Below are positions 1 through 8,288 of a stretch of DNA of 64,000 nt, in pieces. The position numbers were made by a program, and so were the translations under genes. Origin of the DNA: Streptomyces profundus. GTDB taxonomy: Bacteria > Actinomycetota > Actinomycetes > Streptomycetales > Streptomycetaceae. Under the pieces are notes generated by a model. The model had not been told where the DNA came from. It saw only the letters and a list, made by a program, of their open reading frames with translations, and made no database searches. Position 1 is the stretch's first letter, and every line of letters begins with the position of its first letter. The DNA lies in the NCBI RefSeq assembly GCF_020740535.1, contig NZ_CP082362.1, positions 930,001 to 994,000 of the forward strand, in the 5' to 3' direction.

Positions 1-662
1 ACCGCGTCGCGGGGCGCGGCCAGCAGGGCGGCGGCCAGGTCGTCGGTCGCCGCGGCCAGCTCCTCGCCGGGGACGACCAGGTTGGCCAGCCCGATGCGCT
101 CCGCCTCGGCGGCGCGCACGGCGCGGCCGGTGGCGCAGATCTCCAGGGCCCTGGCGTAGCCGACCAGTTCGACCAGCGGGTGGGTGCCGGTCAGGTCGGG
201 GACCAGGCCCAGGCTGGTCTCGCGCATGGCGAACTGCGCGTCCTCGGCGCAGACGCGCAGATCGCAGGCGAGGGCCAGCTGGAAGCCGGCGCCGATGGCA
301 TGGCCTCGCACCTCGGCGACGGAGAGCAGGTCGGGGCGGCGCCACCAGGTGAACGCCTCCTGGTAGCCGGCGATGGTGGCGTCCAGCTCGGCTTCGGGGT
401 AGCGAGCCAGGTCGAAGAGGGAGAGCTGTCCTTCGATGCCCTCCGGGGTGAGGGCACGTCGGTCGAGGCCGGCGGAGAAGGAGACTCCCTCGGCGCGCAG
501 CACGACGACCCTGATGTCGCCGGTCAGCCTTCGCCCGGTTTCGGCGAGGGCCCGCCACATCGCGGGGGTCTGCGCGTTGCGCCGTTCGGCGTTGGTGAGC
601 GTGACGGTCGCCACGGCGTTGTGGACGGTGACACGCACACCGTCCCGGTCGAGCAGGCTCAT
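1..662 (-). CDS. Enoyl-CoA hydratase/isomerase family protein (3' end outside window)
   Basis: The reading frame is open from ATG at 662 to the window edge, so the C-terminus is missing (about 220 residues seen of a usual ~260). Crotonase-fold motifs are visible: the first oxyanion-hole segment FSAGLD at about residues 62-67, the second in GHAIGAGFQLALACDL at about 120-135, and ETSLGLVPD near 148. The first catalytic Glu of classical hydratases (after GxG) is replaced by Gln (about Q128), while the second Glu (E148) is kept. It may therefore be an isomerase or another crotonase-type acyl-CoA enzyme rather than a standard hydratase. Substrate is unknown. It lies downstream of gbn on the same strand. 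Confidence 0.85.
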   Translation of the reverse strand, partial: MSLLDRDGVRVTVHNAVATVTLTNAERRNAQTPAMWRALAETGRRLTGDIRVVVLRAEGVSFSAGLDRRALTPEGIEGQLSLFDLARYPEAELDATIAGYQEAFTWWRRPDLLSVAEVRGHAIGAGFQLALACDLRVCAEDAQFAMRETSLGLVPDLTGTHPLVELVGYARALEICATGRAVRAAEAERIGLANLVVPGEELAAATDDLAAALLAAPRDA

Positions 663-750
663 CGGGCCTCCGCTCGTTACTCGGCAGTAGTTCCGCCTCG
701 CAGGGTAACGACCGGCCCCGGTGCCCGACCATGCGGGTGGGGTGTGGTGG

Positions 751-972
751 TCAGGCGGTGGTGGACTTCTTGCCTCGGGTGGCGCCGCCACGACCGCGCA
801 GGGTGACGTCCGCCTCGCTCAGCATCCGATGCACAAAGCCGTACGACCTGCCGGTCTCCTCGGCCAGCGCGCGGATGCTGGCACCCGACTCGTACTTCCG
901 CTTCAGGTCTGCCGCGAGCTTCTCGCGCGCGGTGCCGGTCACCCGGCTGCCCTTCTTCAGAGTCTCGGCCAC
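751..972 (-). CDS. gbn: Gbn-like small HTH nucleoid-associated protein
   Basis: This is a 73-residue basic protein with a helix-turn-helix around SIRALAEETGRSYGFVHRML and a basic tail (RGRGGATRGKK). The GTG at 972 is chosen because AGGAGG lies five bases upstream. The frame stays open to 1215, but that extension is not protein-like. Sequence and neighbours (crotonase downstream, ABC-F upstream) match the actinobacterial protein I recall as SCO1839/Gbn, a GATC-binding nucleoid-associated protein affecting development and antibiotic production. That function is from family knowledge. The upstream region carries six GATC sites (see that feature), so autoregulation is plausible but inferred. Confidence 0.85.
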   Translation of the reverse strand: MAETLKKGSRVTGTAREKLAADLKRKYESGASIRALAEETGRSYGFVHRMLSEADVTLRGRGGATRGKKSTTA

Positions 973-1284
973 TCGTGCCTCCTCATGCGAAGTGCGCTCT
1001 GGACTCTCATGATCACCCCTATCCGGCTTCCTGGCCACCCATTCGTAGCGGTCCGTACGACAAACGGATCGGCGGGGCTCCCGCGAGGTGGGTGGGCCGG
1101 CACCGGACCGGAGCGCGAAGGCGCAGGTCAGCGCGGGTCGCCGCCGGGCGCTGGAGGTCGGTGGTGGCAAGGGTGAGCCCGGCGCTTCGACACGCCGGGC
1201 TACGACCGCACTCACTCAGATGAATGATCAACCATGGGCCGAATGATCCACCGGGAGTGATCACATTCGGTGGATCCGCCGCGC
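973..1284. promoter_or_regulatory. GATC-rich intergenic region upstream of gbn
   Basis: These 312 bases hold no credible gene. They contain six GATC sites at 1011, 1067, 1226, 1245, 1259 and 1273, the last four spaced 19, 14 and 14 bases apart. The octamer GAATGATC occurs twice (1222 and 1241). In DNA this GC-rich fewer than one GATC would be expected by chance. CCGAATG (1239-1245) and CATTCGG (1264-1270) are inverted and could also form a hairpin at the end of the ABC-F gene. The GTG of gbn follows on the minus strand, so this is its likely promoter or leader. Confidence 0.6.
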
Positions 1285-2883
1285 TCAGGCGAGCGCCACC
1301 AGATCCGCGTAGTCGGCGCTCCAGAGGTCCTCGACGCCGTCGGGGAGCAGGATGATCCGCTCCGGCTGGAGCGCGTCGACCGCGCCCTCGTCGTGGGTGA
1401 CCAGCACCACGGCCCCGGTGAAGTTGCGCAGCGCGCCGAGGATCTCCTCGCGGCTGGCCGGGTCGAGGTTGTTGGTGGGCTCGTCCAGGAGCAGCACGTT
1501 GGCCGACGACACCACGAGCGTGGCCAGCGCCAGCCGGGTCTTCTCGCCGCCGGAGAGCACCCCGGCCGGCTTGTCCACGTCGTCGCCGGAGAAGAGGAAC
1601 GAGCCAAGCGTCTTGCGCACCTGCACCAGATCGAGATCGGGGGCGGCGCTGCGCATGTTCTCCAGCACGGTGCGGCTCGGGTCGAGCGTCTCGTGCTCCT
1701 GCGCGTAGTAGCCGAGCTTGAGCCCGTGTCCCGGGGTGACCTGGCCGGTGTCGGGCTTCTCGACGCCGGAGAGCAGCCGCAGGAGCGTGGTCTTGCCGGC
1801 GCCGTTGAGGCCCAGGATCACCACGCGGGAACCCTTGTCGATGGCCAGCGAGACATCCGTGAAGATCTCCAGCGAGCCATAGGACTTGGACAGCCCCTCG
1901 GCGGTGAGCGGGGTCTTGCCGCAGGGCGCCGGATCGGGGAAGCGGAGCTTGGCGACCTTGTCGTCCTGCCGCTGCTCCTCAAGGCCGGCGAGCAGGCGTT
2001 CGGCGCGGCGGGCCATGTTCTGCGCGGCGACGGCCTTGGTGGCCTTGGCGCGCATCTTGTCCGCCTGGGAGTTGAGCGCCGCGGCCTTCTTCTCGGCGTT
2101 GGCGCGCTCCCGCTTGCGCCGCTTCTCGTCGGCCTCGCGCTGCACCTGGTACCGCTTCCAGCCCATGTTGTAGACATCGATCTGGGCGCGGTTGGCGTCG
2201 AGGTAGAAGACCTTGTTGACGACGGTCTCGACCAGCTCGATGTCGTGGGAGATGACCACCAGGCCGCCCCGGTAGGTCTTCAGGAAGTCCCGCAGCCAGG
2301 CGACCGAGTCGGCGTCGAGGTGGTTGGTCGGCTCGTCGAGGAGCAGCACGTCGGCGTCGGAGAAGAGGATCCTGGCCAGCTCGACCCGGCGCCGCTGGCC
2401 GCCGGAGAGGGTGTGCAGCGGCTGGCCGAGCACCCGGTCGGGGAGGCCGAGGCTGGCCGCGATGGTGGCGGCCTCGGCCTCGGCGGCGTAGCCGCCCTTG
2501 GTGAGGAACTCCGTCTCCAGCCGCTCGTACTTGCGCATCGCCCGCTCGCGGGTGGCGCCCTGGCCGCCGGCCATGCGGTTCTCGTTCTCCCGCATGCCGC
2601 GCAGGACAGTGTCCAGGCCGCGGGCGGAGAGGATGCGGTCACGGGCCAGCACGTCGAGGTCGCCGGTGCGCGGGTCCTGGGGGAGGTAGCCGACCTCGCC
2701 CGAGCTGGTGACGGTGCCGCCGGCCGGGGTGCCCTCGCCGGCCAGACACTTGGTGAGGGTGGTCTTGCCGGCGCCGTTGCGGCCGACCAGGCCGATGCGG
2801 TCGCCTCTGGCGATGCGGAACGACGCGTGTTCGATGAGGACGCGGGCTCCGGCGCGCAACTCGATGCCGGTGGCGGTGATCAT
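1285..2883 (-). CDS. ABC-F family ATP-binding protein
   Basis: The 532-residue protein has two ABC nucleotide-binding domains and no membrane segments. Walker A motifs are GRNGAGKTT (about 34-42) and GLNGAGKTT. Signature motifs are LSGGQRRR and LSGGEKTR, and Walker B motifs are LLLDEPTNHLD and LLLDEPTNNLD. The charged, Lys/Arg/Ala-rich linker between the domains is typical of ABC-F proteins, which act on the ribosome (translation factors or antibiotic protection) rather than in transport. ATG at 2883 has GGAG seven bases upstream. The gene lies next to gbn as in other Streptomyces, so a housekeeping ABC-F role is more likely than antibiotic resistance. Confidence 0.93.
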   Translation of the reverse strand: MITATGIELRAGARVLIEHASFRIARGDRIGLVGRNGAGKTTLTKCLAGEGTPAGGTVTSSGEVGYLPQDPRTGDLDVLARDRILSARGLDTVLRGMRENENRMAGGQGATRERAMRKYERLETEFLTKGGYAAEAEAATIAASLGLPDRVLGQPLHTLSGGQRRRVELARILFSDADVLLLDEPTNHLDADSVAWLRDFLKTYRGGLVVISHDIELVETVVNKVFYLDANRAQIDVYNMGWKRYQVQREADEKRRKRERANAEKKAAALNSQADKMRAKATKAVAAQNMARRAERLLAGLEEQRQDDKVAKLRFPDPAPCGKTPLTAEGLSKSYGSLEIFTDVSLAIDKGSRVVILGLNGAGKTTLLRLLSGVEKPDTGQVTPGHGLKLGYYAQEHETLDPSRTVLENMRSAAPDLDLVQVRKTLGSFLFSGDDVDKPAGVLSGGEKTRLALATLVVSSANVLLLDEPTNNLDPASREEILGALRNFTGAVVLVTHDEGAVDALQPERIILLPDGVEDLWSADYADLVALA

Positions 2884-3043
2884 GGACAGACTCCAGGTGC
2901 GGAATGTGTGGGCAGGGGTCGGATCAGCGCTTACGCCCGCTAATGCACGAGGAACAGAATGTCCATGCGGGCCATTCTAGCCGCGCGCGGCAACGGGTTT
3001 TCGTCCGGCCGAGCGGCCGGGCACAGCGTCAGGACCGCCGCCG

Positions 3044-4444
3044 TCACGCCCCTCCCGTGTGCACCTGGAACGCGGCGCGCCGCACCCGTTTCGCGACGGT
3101 CTGGTCCGGGTGGACCGCCGAGAGCGCCAGCAGCACCTGCACCGTGCGGGGATGGCCACAGGTTCGGATCTCGTCCACCAGTTCGGCGACGGTCGGCTGT
3201 GGAGCGGTGTCCAGATGGTCGAGCAACAGCCGTTCGGCGCCGTGCTCCTGGGCCGCCGAGGCGGTGTCGACCCAGAGCCAGGTGGCCTCGGCGCGGGTGA
3301 GCACGCCGAGCGGCGACTCGGCGGCGTCCCTGGGATCGCCCCCCTCGTGGTCGGCGAGCCAGAGCAGCACGTAGGGACGGAGCACCGGCTCGTCGGCCAC
3401 CGCGCGCACCGCGTCCAGCGCCGGGGCGCCGACCACCCGCAGCGCCTGGAAGGCGTGGCCCCTGATCAGCGCGTCCTCCCCCCGGGCCGCGGCGAGCAGC
3501 TCGTCGACGGCGGGCGCGGTGGGGCGCACGGCCAGCCAGGCGCGGTATTCGGCCCTGGCCGGTCCAGGCGTCAGGTTCGCGCAGCCGCGCAGCATGGCCA
3601 CCGCGGACTGCTCGATGTTGCCCGCCGGGCTCTGCGCGGCGACGCAGATCTGTTCCAGCTTGGTCCACATCGCCCAGCTGCCCAGGTCGGTGAGCCGGGC
3701 GCGGGCCGGCCGGTCGCCCTTGGCGTGCAGGGTGAGCGCGCCGACGGCGGAGAGCGCGTCCAGCGCCCAGCCCAGCAGCCGCACCCGTTCCGCCGTGGTC
3801 TCCTGGTCCTCCTCCGGCACCGGCGTCTCGCCGGGGGTGCCGTCCGGGCGTTCGGAGCGCAGTTCGGCCACCCGGCGGCGCATCAGGTCGATCAGCCCGG
3901 CCGCGGTGACGGGCCCCTCGGAGAGCCGCATCACGGACAGCAGTTGGGGCATGGCCGCCACGATGTCGGTGACCAGGGACGGGTCCGCGTCCGAAGGGGC
4001 GGGCCTGGCCAGGCACCAGGCGTCGAAGAGCGCGACCCAGCCGCGCAGCGCAGCCGTGTCGTCGCGCTCCCAGGCGCGCAGCCGCCAGCCGGCGCGGACG
4101 GCGCCGGGGCGGCCGTCGACCTCGCCGTCGATCTCCAGCAGGCCAGCGAGGCGCGCGCGGCTCCAGTTCTCGCGGAGTTCGGCGGGGCTCATGCCGAGCT
4201 CCTCGGCCGCCGGGGCACCGGCCTGTTCGGGCGAGACGCCGGCGCCGCGCGCCCAGTGCGCCACCCGGACCGCGTCGGCCAGCAGGCCCCTCGCCCGGCG
4301 GGCCAGCTGGTCGGGTGGCAACACGCCTTTGGGCGGTCTGGGGTTACGTCTGCGCTCGGCCGTTCGGCGCTGAACCTGCGTTCGTTGCGCGGGAGTCTGC
4401 GGGACGAGTCGCAACCGGGGCTCACGCGGAGTTCGGGACGTCAC
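3044..4444 (-). CDS. Conserved hypothetical protein, about 466 aa
   Basis: Function is not recognised. The protein starts with a basic, Arg/Pro-rich stretch (about residues 1-40), followed by alpha-helical, Ala/Leu-rich sequence with a middle segment rich in REN/RARLAGLLEIDGEVDG. The C-terminal third (e.g. ALIRGHAFQALRVVGAPALDAV) looks like HEAT-type repeats. No signal peptide or membrane segment is seen. GTG at 4444 is the preferred start because its product begins with a plausible basic N-terminus, but no strong ribosome site is visible and a TTG at 4480 is possible. It is on the same strand as the ABC-F gene, with about 160 bases between them. Confidence 0.7.
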   Translation of the reverse strand: MTSRTPREPRLRLVPQTPAQRTQVQRRTAERRRNPRPPKGVLPPDQLARRARGLLADAVRVAHWARGAGVSPEQAGAPAAEELGMSPAELRENWSRARLAGLLEIDGEVDGRPGAVRAGWRLRAWERDDTAALRGWVALFDAWCLARPAPSDADPSLVTDIVAAMPQLLSVMRLSEGPVTAAGLIDLMRRRVAELRSERPDGTPGETPVPEEDQETTAERVRLLGWALDALSAVGALTLHAKGDRPARARLTDLGSWAMWTKLEQICVAAQSPAGNIEQSAVAMLRGCANLTPGPARAEYRAWLAVRPTAPAVDELLAAARGEDALIRGHAFQALRVVGAPALDAVRAVADEPVLRPYVLLWLADHEGGDPRDAAESPLGVLTRAEATWLWVDTASAAQEHGAERLLLDHLDTAPQPTVAELVDEIRTCGHPRTVQVLLALSAVHPDQTVAKRVRRAAFQVHTGGA

Positions 4445-4544
4445 CCGAGCAGTTTCACCGCTCGGACCGTCAAAGCCCAAACCCCGCGTACAGCGGCCTA
4501 GATGAGGGGGGCGCCCGAGGGGCGCGCGCGGCGGTGGTGGTGGC

Positions 4545-5690
4545 TCACATCAGGGGCGTGAGGAAACGCCGCAGCGCCTCCTGGTAGCCGTCCGGATCGG
4601 CGTTCCACATCGCGGCGTGCTGCGCCTGGGCGACGGTGTGGAGGACGACGTTCCGCTCGTGCCGACCGGCGAGTTCGCGGGAGGCGGCGAACGGCGCGAT
4701 GGTGTCGTCGGGACCGTGCACCAGCAACATCGGCGGCGGTGTGCCCCGTTCGCCGGGCGGTGGCACCGGCGGCGGGCCGGCCGGGGCGCCGCGCTGGGCC
4801 GCGGCCACGGCCCAGGGCCTGAGCACGGCCGGCACGCCGCGCCGCACGGCCATGGCGCGCAGCGTGGCGGTGGGCCACAGCACCGGGGAGTCCAGCACAA
4901 GACCGGCGACACGCTGGTGCAGCGGCGAGTGGGTGGCGGTGTGCAGCGCCATGGTCGCGCCGGTGGACCAGCCGTAGAGCACCACCCGGCGCGCGCCGGC
5001 GCGCACGGCGAAGCGCAGCGCGGCCTCGGCGTCGCGCCACTCCCCCGCGCCGAGCCGGTACGCCCGTTCCGCGCGCCGGGGTGCGCCGGGATCGCCCCGG
5101 TAGCCGGGCAGCAGCACGGGGAAGCGGAGCTCCTGGAGGAAGGGCAGCACGTTCAACGGCAGTTCGCGGGTGGCGCCCAGGCCGTGCAGCGCGATGACCC
5201 AGGTGTCGCGGGGGCCCGGCACCAGCCAGGCCGGCAGCCGGACGGAGCCGTGCGGCAGTTCGACGTCGGTGTACTCGATGCCGAGCGCGGAGCGCGGGGT
5301 GCCGGTGTGCAGCTGCGGGGTGAGCCCCACGGAGCTGCCGGGCGGGAGCCGGCCGGGACCGACGCTGATCAGCTGCCGCACCACGGTGTCGGGGGTGCTG
5401 GCCACATCCAGCGGTGGTCCGATCACCGCGCTGCCCGAGCGGCCGGTGAGCCGGTAGGTGCCGGGCCGCAGCGCGTGGGCGGACCGGGTGAGGGTGAGGG
5501 TGTCGGCGGTGCTGGCGTGCACCGCGAACCGGATGCCGGCGAAGCCGGCCGGCCGGCCGCCCCTGGCCGCGCCCAGCGCCGTGCCGCTGGCCCAACGGCC
5601 CGCCAGGGCCGTGGCCAGGCCGGTACCGACCGCCAACACCGTGCTGGCGGCCACCGCCGCCGTGATCCGCCGCCGCATGGTCCCCAGCAT
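4545..5690 (-). CDS. Alpha/beta hydrolase, membrane-anchored or secreted
   Basis: The ~381-residue protein begins with a basic stretch and a hydrophobic segment (about residues 5-32), a signal peptide or anchor. The C-terminal half is an alpha/beta-hydrolase fold: nucleophile elbow GWSTG, acid in the GPDDTIAP segment, and a late His in AQHAAMW. An HGLG motif earlier forms the probable oxyanion hole. ATG at 5690 or 5678 are both possible; the latter has GGGGA just upstream. The long open frame beyond 5690 overlaps the aldolase gene and is a shadow. Substrate is unknown. Confidence 0.8.
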   Translation of the reverse strand: MLGTMRRRITAAVAASTVLAVGTGLATALAGRWASGTALGAARGGRPAGFAGIRFAVHASTADTLTLTRSAHALRPGTYRLTGRSGSAVIGPPLDVASTPDTVVRQLISVGPGRLPPGSSVGLTPQLHTGTPRSALGIEYTDVELPHGSVRLPAWLVPGPRDTWVIALHGLGATRELPLNVLPFLQELRFPVLLPGYRGDPGAPRRAERAYRLGAGEWRDAEAALRFAVRAGARRVVLYGWSTGATMALHTATHSPLHQRVAGLVLDSPVLWPTATLRAMAVRRGVPAVLRPWAVAAAQRGAPAGPPPVPPPGERGTPPPMLLVHGPDDTIAPFAASRELAGRHERNVVLHTVAQAQHAAMWNADPDGYQEALRRFLTPLM

Positions 5691-5752
5691 GGGCGCGGAG
5701 ACGGGCGACGGCCACCGCACCGCGCCGGAACGGGTGGGTCGCCCGGGAGGCG

Positions 5753-6526
5753 TCAGGTCCTGCCGGGGTTGCCGTAGTCGCGGAGGCGTTCGGCCACCTC
5801 GGCGAGTTGGTCCCGGGTGAGCAGGGTGGGCTCGCGCCCGGGTATGGCCGCAGCGGCCAGCCAGACCCGGCACATCCACTCCAGCTGCGCCGTGTGGTCC
5901 ATCGCCTGCCGCAGGTCGCGTCCGTGGACCAGGGTGCCGTGGTTGCGCAGCAGGCAGGCGCTGCGGTCGGCGAGCGCGGCCAGCGCCGCGTCCGCCAACT
6001 CGGGTGAGCCGTAGGTGGCGTAGTCGGCGACCCGGATCGGACCGCCCATGGCGGCGGCCATGTAGTGGATCAGCGGCACCTCGTCCACCAGCGTGGAGAC
6101 CGCGGTGGCGTGGGTGGCGTGGGTGTGCACCACGGCGCGGGCCCCGGTCGAGCGGTAGACCGCGAGGTGCAGCGGCAGTTCGCTGGTGGGTTCGAGGGCG
6201 CCGGCCAGCCGGCGGCCGTGGAGGTCGACGGCCAGCAGATCGGCCGGGCGGAGCCGGTCGTAGGGCACCCCGCTGGGGGTGACGAGGATCGCGTCCCCGA
6301 CGCGGACCGAGAGGTTGCCCGAGGTGCCGACGACCAGGCCGTCGGCCACCGTCTGCCGTGCGGCGGCCACCAACGCGCGCCAGGCGGCGCGCCAGGGGGC
6401 GGGGTGCCGGGCGGCGCCGGCCGGGAGAGCCGCCCGGGAACCTGCCCGACGGCCTGTGCGGAGACGTGTCCGACGACCTGTCCAAAAAAGGAGCGAAGCA
6501 ACAGCGTTACGCCGCCGTTCATTCAT
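5753..6526 (-). CDS. Class II aldolase/adducin family protein
   Basis: This is a ~257-residue protein of the L-fuculose-phosphate-aldolase/adducin family. GTSGNLSVR and the zinc ligands in VVHTHATH, plus a later His in RNHGTLV, mark the metal-binding active site. The first ~45 residues are basic and atypical, so the true start may be downstream of 6526; the family usually begins near APWRAAWRALV. It could be a sugar-phosphate aldolase or a dehydratase such as MtnB; the sequence does not decide. It is divergent from the phosphate transporter across a PHO-box-like region and 62 bases before the alpha/beta hydrolase gene. Confidence 0.85.
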   Translation of the reverse strand: MNERRRNAVASLLFWTGRRTRLRTGRRAGSRAALPAGAARHPAPWRAAWRALVAAARQTVADGLVVGTSGNLSVRVGDAILVTPSGVPYDRLRPADLLAVDLHGRRLAGALEPTSELPLHLAVYRSTGARAVVHTHATHATAVSTLVDEVPLIHYMAAAMGGPIRVADYATYGSPELADAALAALADRSACLLRNHGTLVHGRDLRQAMDHTAQLEWMCRVWLAAAAIPGREPTLLTRDQLAEVAERLRDYGNPGRT

Positions 6527-6562
6527 CTTCCGTTCACCTATTCACCCTACGTTAACGGCGCT
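6517..6562. promoter_or_regulatory. Candidate PHO box (PhoP direct repeats)
   Basis: The gap between the divergent aldolase and pit genes contains TTCA-type units spaced 11 bases apart: TTCA at 6522 and 6533, then a second register with TTCA at 6541 and a degenerate GTTAAC at 6551. Streptomyces PhoP boxes are tandem 11-base units of GTTCACC type. The match is partial but sits exactly where control of a phosphate transporter would be expected, and overlaps the start of the divergent aldolase gene. Confidence 0.4.
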
Positions 6563-6595
6563 TGATCCCCACCCCGCCGAACGATTGTCCGGTAC

Positions 6596-7933
6596 ATGGA
6601 ACACTTCACGCTGTTGATCGCGATCGTGATCGTCACGGCTTTGGCGTTCGACTTCACCAACGGCTTCCACGACACGGCCAACGCGATGGCCACCACCATC
6701 TCGACCGGGGCGATGAAACCCAAGCCCGCGGTGGCGATGTCGGCGATACTCAACCTCGTCGGCGCCTTTCTCTCCGTCGAGGTGGCCAGAACCATCTCCG
6801 GCGGCATCATCGACGAGGAGGCGGGCATCAAGCCCGAAGTGATCTTCGCCGGACTGGTCGGCGCCATCCTGTGGAACCTGCTCACCTGGCTCGCCGGCCT
6901 CCCCTCCAGCTCGTCCCACGCGCTCTTCGGCGGCCTGATCGGGGCCACCGCCGCCTCGGTCGGCTTCGGCGGGATCAACGGGGACGCGGTGATCACCAAG
7001 GTGGTCATACCCGCGGTGGCCGCTCCGCTGGTGGCCGGCTTCGCGGCGGTGCTGGCGACCAAGCTGACGTATCGGATCACCAGAGGCACCGACGAGAAGT
7101 CCATGTCCAAGGGGTACAGGACCGGACAGATCGCGTCCGCGGCCCTGGTCTCGCTGGCACACGGCACCAACGACGCGCAGAAGACCATGGGCGTGATGAC
7201 CCTGGCGCTGATCGCGGGCGGTTCGCTGGCCCCCAACTCCGACCCGCCGCTGTGGGTGATCACCTCGGCCGGCGTGGCGATCGCGCTCGGCACCTACCTG
7301 GGCGGCTGGCGGATCATCCGCACCATGGGCAAGGGCCTCACCGACATCAGGCCGCCCCAGGGCTTCGCCGCCCAGACCAGCGCCGCGACCACCATCCTGG
7401 CCTCCTCCCACATGGGCTTCGCGCTCTCCACCACCCAGGTCTGCTCGGGCGCCGTGACCGGCTCGGGGCTCGGCCGGCGCGGCGGTGTGGTGCGCTGGAA
7501 CACGGTCTCCCGGATGGTGGCCGCCTGGCTGCTGACGCTGCCGGCCGCCGCCCTGGTCGGCGCGCTGGGCGCGGTGATCGCCGAGCGCGGCGACTGGGGC
7601 GTGGCCGTGGTGGCGGTGCTCCTGGTGGCGTCGAGCGCGCTGATCTGGATGCTGTCGCGCCGCAAGCCCGTCGACCACTCCAATGTGAACGACGACGGCG
7701 CCCCCGCCTCCGACGCCGATCGGGTGAACGACGTGAACGACGTGAACGACACCGATGTGTCGAACGAGGTGAACGGCTCGGCGTCCGGAGCGAACGGGGA
7801 GCCGGAGCCGGTGATCATCTCCGTCCGCGCCCCGGCGCCCGGCGCCCCGGCCGATGACGATCCGCCGGCCGAACCCTCGGCGACGGCCGCTCCGGCGCCC
7901 GCCCCCGACCGGTCCACGCCGACCGTCTCCTAG
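6596..7933 (+). CDS. pit: Low-affinity inorganic phosphate transporter (Pit family)
   Basis: This is a 445-residue integral membrane protein. It carries both Pit/PNP signatures: DFTNGFHDTANAMATT at about residues 18-33 and ALVSLAHGTNDAQKTMG near 180-196. About ten hydrophobic segments cover residues 1-360. The rest is an unusually long acidic/Pro-rich cytoplasmic tail containing three exact copies of a 9-bp unit encoding VND (7724-7750). It imports phosphate (metal-phosphate with protons). It is followed 48 bases later by a small membrane protein gene, probably co-transcribed. A PHO-box-like repeat precedes it, implying PhoP control. Confidence 0.93.
   Translation: MEHFTLLIAIVIVTALAFDFTNGFHDTANAMATTISTGAMKPKPAVAMSAILNLVGAFLSVEVARTISGGIIDEEAGIKPEVIFAGLVGAILWNLLTWLAGLPSSSSHALFGGLIGATAASVGFGGINGDAVITKVVIPAVAAPLVAGFAAVLATKLTYRITRGTDEKSMSKGYRTGQIASAALVSLAHGTNDAQKTMGVMTLALIAGGSLAPNSDPPLWVITSAGVAIALGTYLGGWRIIRTMGKGLTDIRPPQGFAAQTSAATTILASSHMGFALSTTQVCSGAVTGSGLGRRGGVVRWNTVSRMVAAWLLTLPAAALVGALGAVIAERGDWGVAVVAVLLVASSALIWMLSRRKPVDHSNVNDDGAPASDADRVNDVNDVNDTDVSNEVNGSASGANGEPEPVIISVRAPAPGAPADDDPPAEPSATAAPAPAPDRSTPTVS
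7724..7750 (+). repeat. Three exact 9-bp tandem repeats (VND codons)
   Basis: GTGAACGAC occurs three times in a row within the 3' end of pit, encoding VNDVNDVND in the hydrophilic tail. The repeat keeps the reading frame, so copy-number change would only alter tail length. Confidence 0.9.
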
Positions 7934-7981
7934 CCGAAGCGCGCGGAGGAACCCGAGGAACCGAGGAATCTGAGGAACCCA

Positions 7982-8176
7982 ATGAACATCGAATGGGATG
8001 TGCTGGGCCAGGTCATTCTGGTGTCGGTGCTGCTGACCCTGGCGTTGGTCGGCCTGTTCTCGCTGGGCATCCGGGCGAGCAGCGCCGGCACGCGCTCCTC
8101 CCGGCCGGCCGGCTACCTGTCCTTCGCGCTCTGCGCCGCCGCCGTCGGCTACGGCATCTGGATCATCGCCGTCTGA
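7982..8176 (+). CDS. Small two-helix membrane protein linked to pit
   Basis: The 64-residue protein has two hydrophobic segments (about residues 8-28 and 43-62) separated by a short Ser/Arg-rich loop, so both ends probably lie on the same face of the membrane. ATG at 7982 is preceded by several GAGGAA repeats that can serve as ribosome sites. It starts 48 bases after pit and is followed by a strong terminator, so it forms a two-gene unit with pit. A similar small gene accompanies pit in other Streptomyces as far as I recall. A role in phosphate transport is inferred from position only. Confidence 0.8.
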   Translation: MNIEWDVLGQVILVSVLLTLALVGLFSLGIRASSAGTRSSRPAGYLSFALCAAAVGYGIWIIAV

Positions 8177-8211
8177 CCACGGCCGCCCCGGCACCGACAG
8201 CATCGGCCCCG

Positions 8212-8250
8212 GACCCGCCCAGCGCGGGTCCGGGGCCGATGGTTCAGGGG
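8212..8250. terminator. Bidirectional terminator, 17-bp perfect stem
   Basis: Arms 8212-8228 and 8234-8250 are perfectly complementary with a 5-base loop. It lies between the convergent pit operon and the LAETG protein gene, so it can stop transcription from both sides. Confidence 0.85.
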
Positions 8251-8288
8251 CCCGGTGGTTCAGGGGGCGGCGGCCCCGTGAGGGCCCG

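Noticed and set aside
1270..2943. 557-codon open frame on plus strand opposite ABC-F
   Set aside because: Low-complexity Gly/Val/Leu/Arg composition typical of antisense frames in high-GC DNA; the minus strand has full ABC-F motifs.
4545..6485. 646-codon fusion of hydrolase and upstream region
   Set aside because: The first half is out of frame with the class II aldolase and is Arg/Pro-rich; hydrolase begins near 5690.
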